Positions 49,499 through 59,390 of a stretch of DNA of 64,000 nt are shown one piece after another (positions within the stretch are counted from its first letter, which is position 1; each line of letters opens with the position of its first letter). The notes under the pieces were generated by a model that was given only the letters and a program-made list of their open reading frames with translations, did not search any database and was not told the origin of the DNA. A program made the position numbers and the translations under genes. Origin of the DNA: Thiobacillus sp. UBA2597 (lineage in GTDB: Bacteria; Pseudomonadota; Gammaproteobacteria; Burkholderiales; Thiobacillaceae); the NCBI GenBank assembly GCA_002339725.1, contig DDKN01000077.1, positions 1 to 64,000 of the forward strand, given 5' to 3'.

Positions 49499-51745
49499 TC
49501 ACTGGGCCTCTTGCCGGCAGTATTTTTCCACCACGGCGAGCACCTCGTCGGCGCGGAAGGGCTTGGCCACGAAATCGTCCATGCCCAGGGCGAGGCAACG
49601 CTCCCGGTCGGTGTGCAGGGCGCTGGCCGTCACCGCCACGATGGGGGTGTGCCGACCGCTTTCGCGCTCGATTTCGCGAATGCGGGCGGTGGCTTCGTAG
49701 CCGTCGATGCCGGGCATCTGCAGGTCCATCAGGATCACGCCAAACCGGCGCCCCTGCCGGATCAGGGCCAGCGCCTCCTGCCCATCCTGGGCCAGGGTGA
49801 CGCCATAGCCGCGTTTTTCCAGCAGGGCCTGCGCCAGCCTCTGGTTCACCGGCACGTCCTCCACCACCAGCACCTGGCAGGGTGCGGCGGTCTCGCGCCG
49901 GACCACGGCCGGCGCCTCGCCCTTGGGCAATGCGCCGGCCACGCCGAAGGCGGCCGTGAAATGGAAGGTGCTGCCCCGGCCGGGCTCGCTTTCCGCCCAG
50001 ATCCGGCCACCCATCATCGCCACCAGGCGGCTGCAGATCGACAGGCCCAGGCCGGTGCCGCCGAAGCGGCGGGTCATCGAGGCATCGACCTGGGAGAAGG
50101 CCTGGAAGATGCCGTCGATCTGATCCGGCGGGATGCCGATGCCGGTATCGTGCACCGCCACGTGCAACATGACCCCCTGCTCCAGATGGCGCTCGATCGC
50201 GACCTGCACCTTGACCTCGCCCTGTTCGGTGAACTTGATGGCGTTGCCGATCAGGTTGAGCAGGATCTGGCGCAGGCGCGCCGGGTCGCCGACCAGGAAG
50301 GGCGGCACCTCGGGCGCGATCGTCCAGTTGAGCGCCAGACCTTTCTCCTGGGCCCGGATCGCCAGGGTGCGGGCCGCGCCGCTGACCACGCCTTCCAGCT
50401 CGAAGCCGATGTGCTCCAGTTCCAGCCGGCCGGCCTCGATCTTGGAAAAATCCAGGATGTCGTTGAGCACTGTGAGCAGTGCCTCGGCCGAGGAACGCAC
50501 GATGTTGAGGTATTCGCGCTGCTCCTCGTTCAAGGGGGTGTCCAGGGTGAGCTCGGTCATGCCCAGGATGCCGTTCATCGGGGTGCGGATCTCGTGGCTC
50601 ATGTTGGCGAGAAATTCGCTCTTGGCCTGGTTCGCCGCTTCCGCCGCCTCCTTGGCCTGTTCCAGGGCACGGGCCATCGCCTTGCTGCCGGTGATGTCGT
50701 GACCGATGTTGATCTCGCCGATGCGCTTGCCATCCGCATCGAACAGCGGCGAAGCCGAGATCGAGACATCGAGCAGATGGGCATCGCGCGTCAGCACCTG
50801 GGTCTCGAAGCGGGTGCCGGAAATCGCGTGGCGCACCCGGTCGAGCCATTGCGCCAACTCGGCCTGGCGCGACTCGGGCAGCAGAAAGCCGACCGAGCGC
50901 CCCATCACTTCCTGCGCCGGATAGCCGTACAGGCGCTCGGCCCCGGGGTTCCAGCTGAGCACATGGCCGTTGAGGTCGAGGGTCAGGATGGCATCGTCCG
51001 ACTGCTCCACCACCAGGGCGAGCCGGCGATTGGTCTGCTCGCTGATGCGCACCTTGGCCAGCAATTCCTCGATGCTGGCCGCCATCTGGTTGAAGGCCTC
51101 GGCGGTGCTGGCGATCTCGGGCGGCCCGGCCACCGCCACCCGCTCGGACAGCTCACCGGCACCGAAACGCTTGACCGTTTGGGCCAGGGCGGTGAGCGGC
51201 TTGAGTCCCTGACGCAGGATCATGGCCAGCAGGGCAATGAGTATGGCGAGGAAGATCAGGGAGGCGATGGCCACCTGCCGGCTGACCTGCCAGGCATTCT
51301 CGACCACCATCACCAAGGACGGCTCGATCAGCAGCTCGGCATAGGTGATGCCGCCCAGACTGATCACCGATTGATAGGGGGCCATCTGGACATTGAGCAA
51401 ACCGACGAACCAGGCCGGGGCGTCGATGCCGCTATTCGCCCCCTTGCCCTCGGCCTGGGCCAAAACCCGGTAGGGAACCGGCTGGTAGACGATGATCTTG
51501 GCCAGGCCGCGATACTTGCTCACGCTGTCCAGGGTTTGCTGCACGGTTTCGATATCGCCGGTCACGAGGGTCTGGCGCAGCACCGGCAACAGGGCGGCCG
51601 CCACCGAACGGACGTTTTCCGCCGCCGCCTGGCGCTCGTTCTCGACCTGGCTGCGCGCCTGCAGCAGCAGGCCGGCCAGGGTGAGGAACACCAGACCCAG
51701 GCTGGTCAGCCAGAGCACTTTGGCGGACAGGCTCAATTTACGCAT
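49499..51745 (-). CDS. Hybrid sensor histidine kinase (HAMP-PAS-HisKA-HATPase-REC)
   Basis: A 748-residue membrane sensor: helix (about 8-28), periplasmic region (about 30-145), second helix (about 150-172), HAMP, PAS (about 240-350, 'NPGAERLYGYPAQEVMGRSV'), HisKA with 'MSHEIRTPMNGILGMTEL', HATPase ('GTGLGLSICSRLV'), and a C-terminal receiver ('ILMDLQMPGIDGYEATARI') with its phospho-Asp. It lies 30 nt downstream of a PhnD-like binding protein, likely its periplasmic input. No HPt protein or output regulator is adjacent. Confidence 0.92.
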   Translation of the reverse strand: MRKLSLSAKVLWLTSLGLVFLTLAGLLLQARSQVENERQAAAENVRSVAAALLPVLRQTLVTGDIETVQQTLDSVSKYRGLAKIIVYQPVPYRVLAQAEGKGANSGIDAPAWFVGLLNVQMAPYQSVISLGGITYAELLIEPSLVMVVENAWQVSRQVAIASLIFLAILIALLAMILRQGLKPLTALAQTVKRFGAGELSERVAVAGPPEIASTAEAFNQMAASIEELLAKVRISEQTNRRLALVVEQSDDAILTLDLNGHVLSWNPGAERLYGYPAQEVMGRSVGFLLPESRQAELAQWLDRVRHAISGTRFETQVLTRDAHLLDVSISASPLFDADGKRIGEINIGHDITGSKAMARALEQAKEAAEAANQAKSEFLANMSHEIRTPMNGILGMTELTLDTPLNEEQREYLNIVRSSAEALLTVLNDILDFSKIEAGRLELEHIGFELEGVVSGAARTLAIRAQEKGLALNWTIAPEVPPFLVGDPARLRQILLNLIGNAIKFTEQGEVKVQVAIERHLEQGVMLHVAVHDTGIGIPPDQIDGIFQAFSQVDASMTRRFGGTGLGLSICSRLVAMMGGRIWAESEPGRGSTFHFTAAFGVAGALPKGEAPAVVRRETAAPCQVLVVEDVPVNQRLAQALLEKRGYGVTLAQDGQEALALIRQGRRFGVILMDLQMPGIDGYEATARIREIERESGRHTPIVAVTASALHTDRERCLALGMDDFVAKPFRADEVLAVVEKYCRQEAQ

Positions 51746-51775
51746 GGCTGGCCCGGGATCGGTGTGCGGCCAGGA

Positions 51776-52585
51776 TCATTTCCCCATTTTGCGGTAGATC
51801 CGACGCACGTTGTCGTAATCCCTTTCCGTCGCGGCGGCGAAGCCGGGGAACTGGCTCTTGGCCAAAATGGCGGCGCCTTTGGGGTCATGCGCCATGTTGA
51901 CCAGGGCGTGCTGGATCGCCCGCACCTTCGCCTTGGGCAGGCGCGGGTGGGCGATCACGGCCAGATCGAAATAGGGTTCGGACACGTATAAATTGCGGAA
52001 CCTGACGTTGCGGCGTTCGGCATACTGCTCGAGCGAGCGCGAGTTGACCGCCACGGCATCGGCCAGACCGGCCACCACTTGCGCCATGGCCCCCTCCTGA
52101 TTGCCGGCGAACACCTCGGTCTCCTTCACCCCGGCCTCGGCCAGGGCCACCTTGGGCACGGCATAGGCCAGGAAGGCCTCGGCCGAGGGATAGGCCACCC
52201 GCTTGCCGTTCAGCTCCTGCAACGATTTGATCGGACTGTCCTCCGGCACCGCGATGACACCGTTCACCGGCTTGTTGCCCAGGCGGGCGATCACCTTGTA
52301 GACGCCGTCGAATTCCTTCTGGAAATTGTGGTTGGTGAAGACGAGATCGAATTCACCGCGCCCCATCATGGCGTTGGTCTCGAACACATTGGAGCCCATC
52401 TTCAACTGGAAGCTCAGGCCGGTAACCTCGCCCAGATATTGCAGGACCGGGTTCCAACGCTCGGCCGTCAGCTGCGGGCTTTGCTGATTGAGCACGCCGA
52501 ACACCAAAGGTGGGCTTTGCGCCCAGGCCAGGCAGCTCGTCAAGACCAGGCCGAAAAGAGCGATCAAACGCCGCAGTCGAGCCAT
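51776..52585 (-). CDS. PhnD-like periplasmic binding protein
   Basis: A 269-residue exported protein of the phosphate/phosphonate binding (PhnD/TctC-like) class. Signal peptide ends near 'CLAWAQS'; the body has 'FDLVFTNHNFQKEF' and 'NGKRVAYPSAEAFLAYAVPK', typical of the two-lobed fold. There are no ABC permease or ATPase genes nearby, so it is more likely a sensor than a transporter component. Directly followed by the hybrid kinase. Confidence 0.85.
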   Translation of the reverse strand: MARLRRLIALFGLVLTSCLAWAQSPPLVFGVLNQQSPQLTAERWNPVLQYLGEVTGLSFQLKMGSNVFETNAMMGRGEFDLVFTNHNFQKEFDGVYKVIARLGNKPVNGVIAVPEDSPIKSLQELNGKRVAYPSAEAFLAYAVPKVALAEAGVKETEVFAGNQEGAMAQVVAGLADAVAVNSRSLEQYAERRNVRFRNLYVSEPYFDLAVIAHPRLPKAKVRAIQHALVNMAHDPKGAAILAKSQFPGFAAATERDYDNVRRIYRKMGK

Positions 52586-52713
52586 CTACCACTCCTCCAG
52601 AGTGTCTGTTTGAACTGAAGTTCTTGTATGCCGTGCCTATGGTATCGATTCCGGGCGGGCAAGTTAAGCCTTTGCGCGCTCAGGGCGCCGGCCCGACACG
52701 GATTGTGACTCAA

Positions 52714-52914
52714 TCACTTGCGGCAGGCGCCGTCGTGTTTGCAGCCCAGGATCGAGAAATGGCGCAGATAAAGCCAGAGCAGCAGGGGCAGCAGGAGGAT
52801 CAGGGCCCACTGCCACCAGGCCTGGGGCGGCTGGCCAGACTGCCACCAGTGGATGAGCTGGCTTGCTGCCGGAAACAACAACAACAGCAGCAGAAACAGC
52901 AGGACGGGCTTCAC
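52714..52914 (-). CDS. Small two-helix membrane protein downstream of corC
   Basis: A 66-residue protein beginning at a GTG 10 nt after the corC stop, with GAGGGCGG as a ribosome site. Two hydrophobic segments (about 3-18 and 36-52) are separated by a Trp-rich loop, then 'HFSILGCKHDGACRK' with two Cys at the end. No family is recognised. Supported by spacing, strand and the strongly hydrophobic reading frame; the position in some genomes is taken by lnt, which this is not. Confidence 0.6.
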   Translation of the reverse strand: MKPVLLFLLLLLLFPAASQLIHWWQSGQPPQAWWQWALILLLPLLLWLYLRHFSILGCKHDGACRK

Positions 52915-52924
52915 GTCCCCGCCC

Positions 52925-53764
52925 TCAGAGCAAAGAGGCCTGGGGCAGCTGTTCGACCAGCAGGGTATGCAGCCGCCGGCTGTCGGCCCGCAGGACATGG
53001 AAGCGGAAGCCGTCGATCTCGATCGATTCGCCCCGCTTGGGCAGGCGGCCGAATCGGTTGGCCACCAGGCCGCCGATCGTGTCGAACTCCTCCTCCGACA
53101 GATGGGCACCCAGGGTCTGATTGAAATCGGCGATCTCGGTCTGGGCCTTGACCCGCCAGCCCCCGCTCTTGTCGCGCAGGATGTTGGCCTCGGCCTCGTC
53201 GTAGTCGTATTCGTCCTCGATGTCGCCGACGATCTGCTCGAGCACGTCCTCGATGGTGACCAGGCCGGCGACGCCGCCGTATTCGTCGACCACGATCGCG
53301 ATGTGGTTGCGCGAGGCCCGGAACTCCCGGAGCAATACATTGAGCCGCTTCGACTCCGGCACGAAGATCGCCGGGCGCAGCCAGTCGCGCAGGTCGGGTT
53401 CCTCGCCGGTGCACAGCCGCAGCAGATCCTTGGCCAGCAGGATGCCGATCACGTCGTCGCGCTCGCCATCGATCACCGGAAACCGGGAATGTGCGGTTTC
53501 GATCACATAGGGCAGGATCTTTTCGGGCGGGTCGTTGATGTCGACCACATCCATCTGGGCACGGGGGATCATGATCTCGCGCACCTGGCGCTCGGAGACC
53601 TGGAGCACGCCCTCGATCATGGTCAGGGCGTCGGCATCGAGCAAATTGTTGTCGTAGGCGGCGTGGAGGACTGCCAGGAGCTGCTCGCGGTCTTCCGGTT
53701 CGCGCAGCAGCCAAGAGGTCAGGCGTTCGATCAGGCTGGGTCGGTGACTACTGTCGTCGTTCAT
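52925..53764 (-). CDS. corC: CorC/YbeX-family CBS-domain protein
   Basis: A 279-residue cytoplasmic protein with a CBS pair (about 65-185, '[13 protein letters not shown]'-type start and '[10 protein letters not shown]') and a C-terminal CorC/HlyC transporter-associated domain (about 200-279). Linked in E. coli to magnesium/cobalt export and to ribosome-related functions through its operon with ybeY and ybeZ. ATG overlaps the ybeY stop by 4 nt. Confidence 0.92.
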   Translation of the reverse strand: MNDDSSHRPSLIERLTSWLLREPEDREQLLAVLHAAYDNNLLDADALTMIEGVLQVSERQVREIMIPRAQMDVVDINDPPEKILPYVIETAHSRFPVIDGERDDVIGILLAKDLLRLCTGEEPDLRDWLRPAIFVPESKRLNVLLREFRASRNHIAIVVDEYGGVAGLVTIEDVLEQIVGDIEDEYDYDEAEANILRDKSGGWRVKAQTEIADFNQTLGAHLSEEEFDTIGGLVANRFGRLPKRGESIEIDGFRFHVLRADSRRLHTLLVEQLPQASLL

Positions 53765-54240
53765 AGGGGTTGATAGGGGTCGGGATAACCCAACGTTCCC
53801 ATGATAAAACTTTCCAAGGCCTCCATGACAGTGGCCTCGGCCGGGGTTTCATGGTCATAACCCTGCAAATGCAGCAAACCATGCACCACCAGATGGGCAT
53901 AGTGCGCGGCGAGGGGGCGTTTCTGCGCCCTGGCCTCGCGCGCCAGCACCGGGGCGCAGAGCACGATGTCGCCGGTCAGGGCGCCCGTCTCGGGGTCTTC
54001 GCCGTAGACGAAGGTGAGCACATTGGTCGCATAGTCCTTGCCGCGAAAATCCCGGTTCAGACGCCGCCCCTCGGCCGTGCCGACGATGCGCAGCGTGGCC
54101 TGGATGTCCTGCTTGAGCGCGGCATTCGCCCACCGCCGCAGTTCGGTCCGCGTCGGCAGCGTCTTGCTGGCGACCGCGAACTGCACGGTCAGGCTCAACC
54201 TGGGTTTGGCCGGCTTGGGCGCCGTCCTGGCACGGGGCAT
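53761..54240 (-). CDS. ybeY: Endoribonuclease YbeY
   Basis: A 159-residue zinc-dependent RNase involved in 16S rRNA 3' end processing and ribosome quality control. The three-His zinc motif '[11 protein letters not shown]' is present, as are '[17 protein letters not shown]' and 'GDIVLCAPV'. Between phoH and corC, as expected. An Ala/Pro/Lys-rich N-terminal extension of about 12 residues precedes the domain. Confidence 0.95.
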   Translation of the reverse strand: MPRARTAPKPAKPRLSLTVQFAVASKTLPTRTELRRWANAALKQDIQATLRIVGTAEGRRLNRDFRGKDYATNVLTFVYGEDPETGALTGDIVLCAPVLAREARAQKRPLAAHYAHLVVHGLLHLQGYDHETPAEATVMEALESFIMGTLGYPDPYQPL

Positions 54241-54251
54241 GATGCGCTGCC

Positions 54252-55223
54252 TCAGCCCTCTCCCGGCGGCGCGAGCGGGGAATCCGGTTGCCGCGCGCCC
54301 AGGGCATAGGCATCGTAGGCGTCGATGATGCGCGCGACCAGGGGGTGGCGCACGACGTCCTCGTTGCAAAATTCGGTGAAGGCGATGCCGCGCACCGCGC
54401 GCAGGGCGGCGCGGGCCTCGACCAGGCCGCTCTTCTGGCCGCGCGCGAGGTCGATCTGGGTGACATCGCCGGTGACCACGGTCTTGGAGCCGAAGCCGAT
54501 CCGGGTGAGAAACATCTTCATCTGCTCCGGCGTGGTGTTCTGCGCCTCGTCCAGGATGATGAAGGCATGGTTCAGGGTGCGGCCGCGCATGAAGGCGAGC
54601 GGCGCCACCTCGATCACGCCGCGCTCGAAGGCCCGGGTCACCTTGTCAAAACCCATCAGGTCGTAGAGCGCGTCGTAGAGCGGGCGCAGGTAGGGATCGA
54701 CCTTCTGCACCAGATCGCCCGGCAAAAAGCCCAGGCGCTCGCCCGCCTCGACCGCCGGCCGGACCAGGACCAGGCGCTTGACCAGATCGCGCTCCAGGGC
54801 GTCGACCGCCCCGGCCACGGCCAGATAGGTCTTGCCGGTGCCAGCCGGGCCGATGCCGAAGGTGACGTCGTATTCCTGGATCTGGCGGATGTAGTCGTTC
54901 TGTCGCGGCGTGCGGCCGTGCAGGCCGGGGCGCCGGGTCATCAGCACCGGCATGTCTTCCTGCGGCTCGGCCGGATGGCCGGCCTCGACCAGGGCGAGCT
55001 GGATGTCGTCGATGTCGAGCGGCTTGCGCGCGCGCTGATAGAAATCGTTGAGCAGGCGCGCCGCCTGCGCCACCTTGTCCTGGGCGCCGTCCAGGCGGAA
55101 GGTCTCGCCCCGGCGGGCGATGCGGATGTTGAGCGCCACCTCGATCTGGCGCAGGTTTTCGTCCAGCACCCCGCACAGATTGGCCAGGCGGGTGTTGTCG
55201 ACGTCGGGAAAGGTGACGTCCAT
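54252..55223 (-). CDS. PhoH-family ATPase (YbeZ)
   Basis: A 323-residue cytoplasmic ATPase with an N-terminal KH-like segment and a PhoH domain: Walker A '[13 protein letters not shown]' (about 133-145), Walker B '[11 protein letters not shown]', and 'TGDVTQIDL'. It works with YbeY in rRNA processing in E. coli; the biochemical role is still uncertain. Start codon overlaps the miaB stop by one base. Confidence 0.94.
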   Translation of the reverse strand: MDVTFPDVDNTRLANLCGVLDENLRQIEVALNIRIARRGETFRLDGAQDKVAQAARLLNDFYQRARKPLDIDDIQLALVEAGHPAEPQEDMPVLMTRRPGLHGRTPRQNDYIRQIQEYDVTFGIGPAGTGKTYLAVAGAVDALERDLVKRLVLVRPAVEAGERLGFLPGDLVQKVDPYLRPLYDALYDLMGFDKVTRAFERGVIEVAPLAFMRGRTLNHAFIILDEAQNTTPEQMKMFLTRIGFGSKTVVTGDVTQIDLARGQKSGLVEARAALRAVRGIAFTEFCNEDVVRHPLVARIIDAYDAYALGARQPDSPLAPPGEG

Positions 55224-56563
55224 CAGGCGGTCTCGGCGACGAGCACGACCTCGCCGCGCAGGCTGTTGGGATAGGCCCGGGTGATGCGGACATCGACGAA
55301 CTGGCCCACCAGGCGGGCGTTGCCGGGGAAATTGACGATGCGGTTGTTGTCGGTGCGGCCCGACAGCTCGCTGGCATCCTTCTTGGATGGGCCCTCGACC
55401 AGCACCCGCTGCAGCGTGCCGACCATGGCCGCGCTGTTGGCCTGGGCCTGCCGCTCCAGCAGGGCCTGCAGGCGATACAGGCGCTGCAGCTTTTCCTCCT
55501 GGCTGACGTCATCGGCCAGGCTCGCCGCCGGCGTGCCCGGACGCGGGCTGTAGACGAAGCTGAAGGAGCCGTCGAAGCCGAGCTCCTCCACCAGCTTCAG
55601 GGTCGCCTCGAAATCGGCCGCGGTCTCGCCGGGAAAGCCGACGATGAAATCGGAGGCCAAGCTGAGATCGGGCCGCACCGCACGCAGCCTGCGCACGATG
55701 GATTTGTATTCCAGCACGGTATAGCCGCGCTTCATCGCCATCAGCACCCGGTCGGAGCCGGACTGCACCGGCAGATGCAGATGCGACACCAGCTTGGGCA
55801 GCTTGGCATAGGCCTCGATCAGGCGAGGGGTGAACTCGCGCGGGTGCGAGGTGGTGTAGCGGATGCGCTCGATGCCGGGCACTTCGGCCACGTATTCCAG
55901 GAGCAGGGCGAAATCGGCCACCTCGCCGTCGGGCATGGCGCCGCGATAGGCGTTGACGTTCTGGCCCAGGAGGGTGACCTCCTTCACGCCCTGGGCGGCC
56001 AGGCCGGCCACCTCGGCCAGCACGTCCTCCAGCGGGCGCGACACCTCCTCGCCGCGGGTATAGGGCACCACGCAGAAGGTGCAATACTTGCTGCACCCCT
56101 CCATCACCGAGACGAAGGCGCTGGCACCCTCGACCCGGGCCGGCGGCAGATGGTCGAACTTCTCGATCTCGGGGAAGGAAATATCGACCTGGGCGCGTCC
56201 GGTCTCGCCGCGCCGGGCCAGCATCTGGGGCAACCGGTGCAGGGTCTGCGGGCCGAACACGAGATCGACATAGGGCGCCCGCTCGACGATGGCCGCCCCC
56301 TCCTGGCTGGCCACGCAGCCGCCCACGCCGATCACCAGATCGGGCTTGGCCTGCTTCAGGTGCTTGACCCGGCCCAGGTCGTGGAACACCTTTTCCTGTG
56401 CCTTCTCGCGCACCGAGCAGGTGTTGAACAGGATGACGTCGGCCTCTTCCGGGTCGTCGGTGGTCTCGAAGCCCTCGGCGGCGCCGAGCACGTCCGCCAT
56501 CTTGGCCGAGTCGTACTCGTTCATCTGGCAGCCGAAGGTCTTGATGAAAACTTTGCGGGGCAT
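55223..56563 (-). CDS. miaB: tRNA-2-methylthio-N6-dimethylallyladenosine synthase MiaB
   Basis: Radical-SAM methylthiotransferase of 446 residues that modifies A37 in tRNAs. The N-terminal UPF0004 domain has three Cys ('[14 protein letters not shown]', '[10 protein letters not shown]', '[12 protein letters not shown]'); the radical-SAM motif is '[16 protein letters not shown]'; a TRAM domain ends the protein. First gene of miaB-phoH-ybeY-corC. It lies downstream of tRNA-Met on the same strand. Confidence 0.96.
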   Translation of the reverse strand: MPRKVFIKTFGCQMNEYDSAKMADVLGAAEGFETTDDPEEADVILFNTCSVREKAQEKVFHDLGRVKHLKQAKPDLVIGVGGCVASQEGAAIVERAPYVDLVFGPQTLHRLPQMLARRGETGRAQVDISFPEIEKFDHLPPARVEGASAFVSVMEGCSKYCTFCVVPYTRGEEVSRPLEDVLAEVAGLAAQGVKEVTLLGQNVNAYRGAMPDGEVADFALLLEYVAEVPGIERIRYTTSHPREFTPRLIEAYAKLPKLVSHLHLPVQSGSDRVLMAMKRGYTVLEYKSIVRRLRAVRPDLSLASDFIVGFPGETAADFEATLKLVEELGFDGSFSFVYSPRPGTPAASLADDVSQEEKLQRLYRLQALLERQAQANSAAMVGTLQRVLVEGPSKKDASELSGRTDNNRIVNFPGNARLVGQFVDVRITRAYPNSLRGEVVLVAETA

Positions 56564-56633
56564 GAAAGGCTACAGGGGCGAAAACCTAATTGTAGCTTGG
56601 GGAGGTGTTCGGGAAATCAAGGGGATGAGGGGA

Positions 56634-56710
56634 TGGTGGTGATGGGCGGGCTCGAACCGCCGACCTACGGATTATGAATCCGTCGCTCTAACCGGCTGAG
56701 CTACATCACC
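56634..56710 (-). tRNA. tRNA-Met (anticodon CAT), elongator type
   Basis: A 77-nt cloverleaf with acceptor GGTGATG/CATCACC, discriminator A and encoded CCA. Anticodon stem ACGGA/TCCGT holds TTCATAA. The acceptor lacks the C1:A72 mismatch and three G-C anticodon-stem pairs of the initiator tRNA. tRNA-Ile2 shares anticodon CAT but the body is closer to elongator Met. Confidence 0.9.
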
Positions 56711-56894
56711 ACGCCGGAAAACTCGCCGTTTCAGCGGCCAGACCGCCAAAAGAGCCCGCGATTATCCTTGGCCTGGGCTTTTAATGTCAAGGATTACAAC
56801 GGCTTGCCGGTCGTCCGCCGATTCGGCCTTGTGAACCGGGGTCAATCAACTATGTTGGCGTTATCACATCAAAAAAGCACGTGGGAGGTGCGTC

Positions 56895-57191
56895 ATGAAC
56901 GCGAGCCGGCAGGAAGTCAGCGAAACCCTGGAAGCCGCTGTTGAGCTGCTGACCGCCATACGCCTGAGTCAAAGCGTCTGCCAGCGTCTGCAAAACCTGG
57001 CGCATGGCGACGGTTACGCGGAAGCACACGCCATTTGTCTACACCTGCATCAAATCCGGCAGGAAACGGAGCGGCTGCAGGTATCGCTCGATACCACACT
57101 GGGGCAAGCGGAATCCGTTGCCGACCTGGCCCCGCCGCCCAAGTCGGCGCCCAAGCGGGCCAAGACCACGCGCAATCGCCCTTCTCATTAA
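56895..57191 (+). CDS. Hypothetical small cytoplasmic protein
   Basis: Not recognised. 98 residues; the first 75 are predicted helical ('EAAVELLTAIRLSQSVCQRL'), the last 20 are Pro/Lys/Arg-rich and basic ('PPPKSAPKRAKTTRNR'), which could contact nucleic acid. A GGGAGGTG ribosome site lies 5 nt before the ATG, and a TTGTGA/TATGTT pair 16 nt apart upstream could be its promoter. It is convergent with ctaA, 15 nt away. Confidence 0.65.
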   Translation: MNASRQEVSETLEAAVELLTAIRLSQSVCQRLQNLAHGDGYAEAHAICLHLHQIRQETERLQVSLDTTLGQAESVADLAPPPKSAPKRAKTTRNRPSH

Positions 57192-57206
57192 CAACGGCAG
57201 CACGCA

Positions 57207-58289
57207 CTAAGCCGCCATCGGCCAGCTGCCCTCTTCGCGCCGGCTGCGGTAGAGCAGCCAGACCAGGGTGAGCACCAGCAGGGCGGCGCCGCCGTTGTGG
57301 GCAAGCGCGGCAAGCAGGGGCCAGCCCAGCACGATGTTGGACAGGCCGGTGATGCACTGCAGGGCGAGCAGGCCCCCGATGGCGTGGGCGAACCGGCGCA
57401 GGGAAGGCAGCCGGGCCAGCCTCAGGGCCAGCCAGGCGAGATAGGCGATGACCACGATGGCAAAGAAACGGTGCGTCCAGTGAATGGCCACCAGCGACTC
57501 CCGGTCGAGCAACTCACCCGAGGCGGTATGGCCCAACTCGCGCCAAAGCGCGAAACCATCGGCGAAATTCATCGCCGGCAGCCAGGCGCCATTGCATTGG
57601 GGAAAGCCCTGACAGGCGAGCACAGCGTAGTTGGTGCTCACCCATCCACCCAGGGCAATCTGCAGGATCAGCAGCGCGAAGCCCAGCCTCAGCGCGGGCC
57701 GCATGCGGCGCAAGGGGGTCAGATCCGGACGGCTGGGCGCCGCGGTGCGCTCGGCCGCCAACCAGGCCAGCCCGGCAAGCAGGGCCATGCCCAGCAAGAG
57801 GTGGATGGTCACCATCAAAGGCATCAACAGCAGGGTCACGGTCCAGGCGCCGAAGGCCCCCTGCACGCAGACCAGGATCAGCAGGCCGGTGGCCGCCCAG
57901 GGCGAATGCCCCAGCCGGTGGCGTTTGGACCAGGCCAGGAGGGTCAAGGTCAGGATCAGGGCGCCCACCGCCATGGCGAAATAGCGGTGCAGCATCTCGA
58001 TCCAGGCCTTCATCTCGGTCACCGGGCCGTGCGGCATGGCCGCCTCGGCCGCGGCGATGGCCTCGCCGGCGTGGATCGGGCTGGCGGTGCCGTAGCAGCC
58101 GGGCCAATCCGGACAGCCCAGACCGGAATCGGTCAGGCGGGTGAAGCTGCCGAACAGGATGAGATCGAACACCAGGAAGGTCGTGACCCAGACCAGCTTG
58201 CGGTATTTGTCGGGATCGCCGCTGACCCAGACATAGCTCAGGGGCAGCAGGGCGATGAGCAAGCCGATGGCGAGCAGTTGGGCGATCAT
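57207..58289 (-). CDS. ctaA: Heme A synthase CtaA/COX15
   Basis: A 360-residue inner-membrane protein with eight helices that oxidises heme O to heme A for cytochrome c oxidase. Conserved His are seen in 'WIEMLHRYFAMAVGAL', 'MVTIHLLLGMALL' and 'LVAIHWTHRFFAI'; the first periplasmic loop has the paired Cys ('SGLGCPDWPGCYG'). Implies an aa3-type oxidase elsewhere in the genome. Follows gluQ by 29 nt. Confidence 0.94.
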   Translation of the reverse strand: MIAQLLAIGLLIALLPLSYVWVSGDPDKYRKLVWVTTFLVFDLILFGSFTRLTDSGLGCPDWPGCYGTASPIHAGEAIAAAEAAMPHGPVTEMKAWIEMLHRYFAMAVGALILTLTLLAWSKRHRLGHSPWAATGLLILVCVQGAFGAWTVTLLLMPLMVTIHLLLGMALLAGLAWLAAERTAAPSRPDLTPLRRMRPALRLGFALLILQIALGGWVSTNYAVLACQGFPQCNGAWLPAMNFADGFALWRELGHTASGELLDRESLVAIHWTHRFFAIVVIAYLAWLALRLARLPSLRRFAHAIGGLLALQCITGLSNIVLGWPLLAALAHNGGAALLVLTLVWLLYRSRREEGSWPMAA

Positions 58290-58318
58290 GGTCGGGCCGA
58301 CTCGGGCAAAGCGCTATT

Positions 58319-59293
58319 CTACGTGCCCGGCAGCGCCGGGCCCGCCGCTGGGACGATTGCACCAGACGCCTCGGGCCGGCGCCCGCGCAAGGGTGGGCCG
58401 GCACCGGCCCAGAGTTCGCGCGCCTGGGCCCAGAATTCGGCGCGGTTGGCCACCGGCCGCACCGGGCCCAGACCAAGAAAGCGCAGGGCCCTGAGCAAGG
58501 CGGGCAGCGGCCACTTGGGATCGAGCGGCGCGGCCAGGGTCTGCTTGGACAGCTTGTCGCCGGCGGCATCGAGCACCACCGGCAGGTGCAAATAGCGCGG
58601 CGTCGGCAGGCCGAGGTATTCCTGCAAGGCGATCTGACGCGGCGTGGAGGTGAGCAGATCGGCGCCGCGCACCACGTGGGTCACGCCCTGCTCGGCATCG
58701 TCCACCACCACCGCCAGTTGATAGGTATAGATGCCGTCGGCCCGCCTGAGCACGAAATCGCCCGATTCGGTGGCCAGATCACAGGCGACCCGGCCCTGCC
58801 AGGCATCGTCGAACACGATACGCCGGTCCGGCACGATCAGGCGCAGCGCGGCCGGCTCGGGAAAGGGCGGCCGGTTGCGGCAGAGGCCGGCGTAGACCAG
58901 TCCGTCGATGCCACGTCGGGCCGTTTCGGCCAGTTGCCTGCGGCTGCAGCGGCAGGCATAGACCAGACCCTGCGCCTGCAGGCGTTCCAGCGCGGCCTGA
59001 TAGGCCTCTCCCCGGCGGCTTTGATACATCACCGCGCCATCCCACTCGAAGCCGTAGGCCTCCAGCGCCCGCAGGATGGCATCGGCCGCACCTGCCACCA
59101 CGCGCGGGGTATCGACGTCCTCCATGCGCAGGAGCCAGACGCCGTTATTGAGGCGGGCATCGAGATAACTGCCGAGGGCGGCCACCAGCGAGCCGAAATG
59201 CAAAGGGCCGGTCGGCGAGGGGGCGAAGCGGCCGCGATAAGGGCTGATGCTGTCCAAATTACAACGCCGGTGCTCGAGGGAAAAATCCGCCAA
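58319..59293 (-). CDS. gluQ: Glutamyl-queuosine tRNA(Asp) synthetase GluQ
   Basis: Attaches glutamate to queuosine in the anticodon of tRNA-Asp. It is a truncated glutamyl-tRNA synthetase: catalytic core 'RGRFAPSPTGPLHFGSLVAA' and 'DKLSKQT', with no anticodon-binding domain; Cys residues in 'YACRCSRRQL' and 'YAGLCRNRP' can bind zinc. The start is uncertain: the listed start is TTG without a clear ribosome site, and another TTG lies 36 nt further in. The upstream end overlaps the promoter of the zapA unit. Confidence 0.88.
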   Translation of the reverse strand: MADFSLEHRRCNLDSISPYRGRFAPSPTGPLHFGSLVAALGSYLDARLNNGVWLLRMEDVDTPRVVAGAADAILRALEAYGFEWDGAVMYQSRRGEAYQAALERLQAQGLVYACRCSRRQLAETARRGIDGLVYAGLCRNRPPFPEPAALRLIVPDRRIVFDDAWQGRVACDLATESGDFVLRRADGIYTYQLAVVVDDAEQGVTHVVRGADLLTSTPRQIALQEYLGLPTPRYLHLPVVLDAAGDKLSKQTLAAPLDPKWPLPALLRALRFLGLGPVRPVANRAEFWAQARELWAGAGPPLRGRRPEASGAIVPAAGPALPGT

Positions 59294-59302
59294 AACAAGC
59301 TA

Positions 59303-59332
59303 TTGACGGCGAAAATTAACGCCAATTATAGT
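59303..59332 (+). promoter_or_regulatory. Sigma-70 promoter of the ZapB-like/zapA unit
   Basis: TTGACG and TATAGT separated by 18 nt, about 60 nt before the ZapB-like ATG and divergent from gluQ. Confidence 0.7.
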
Positions 59333-59390
59333 GTGGCGAATCCACTTCGGCGCCATCCTGCCGCAAAAAGGGCCTGGAACCATCACCCCG

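Noticed and set aside
56634..56710. tRNA-Ile2 (anticodon CAT, lysidine-modified) instead of tRNA-Met
   Set aside because: The anticodon stem and body are closer to elongator tRNA-Met; modification cannot be seen in DNA, so a small doubt remains.
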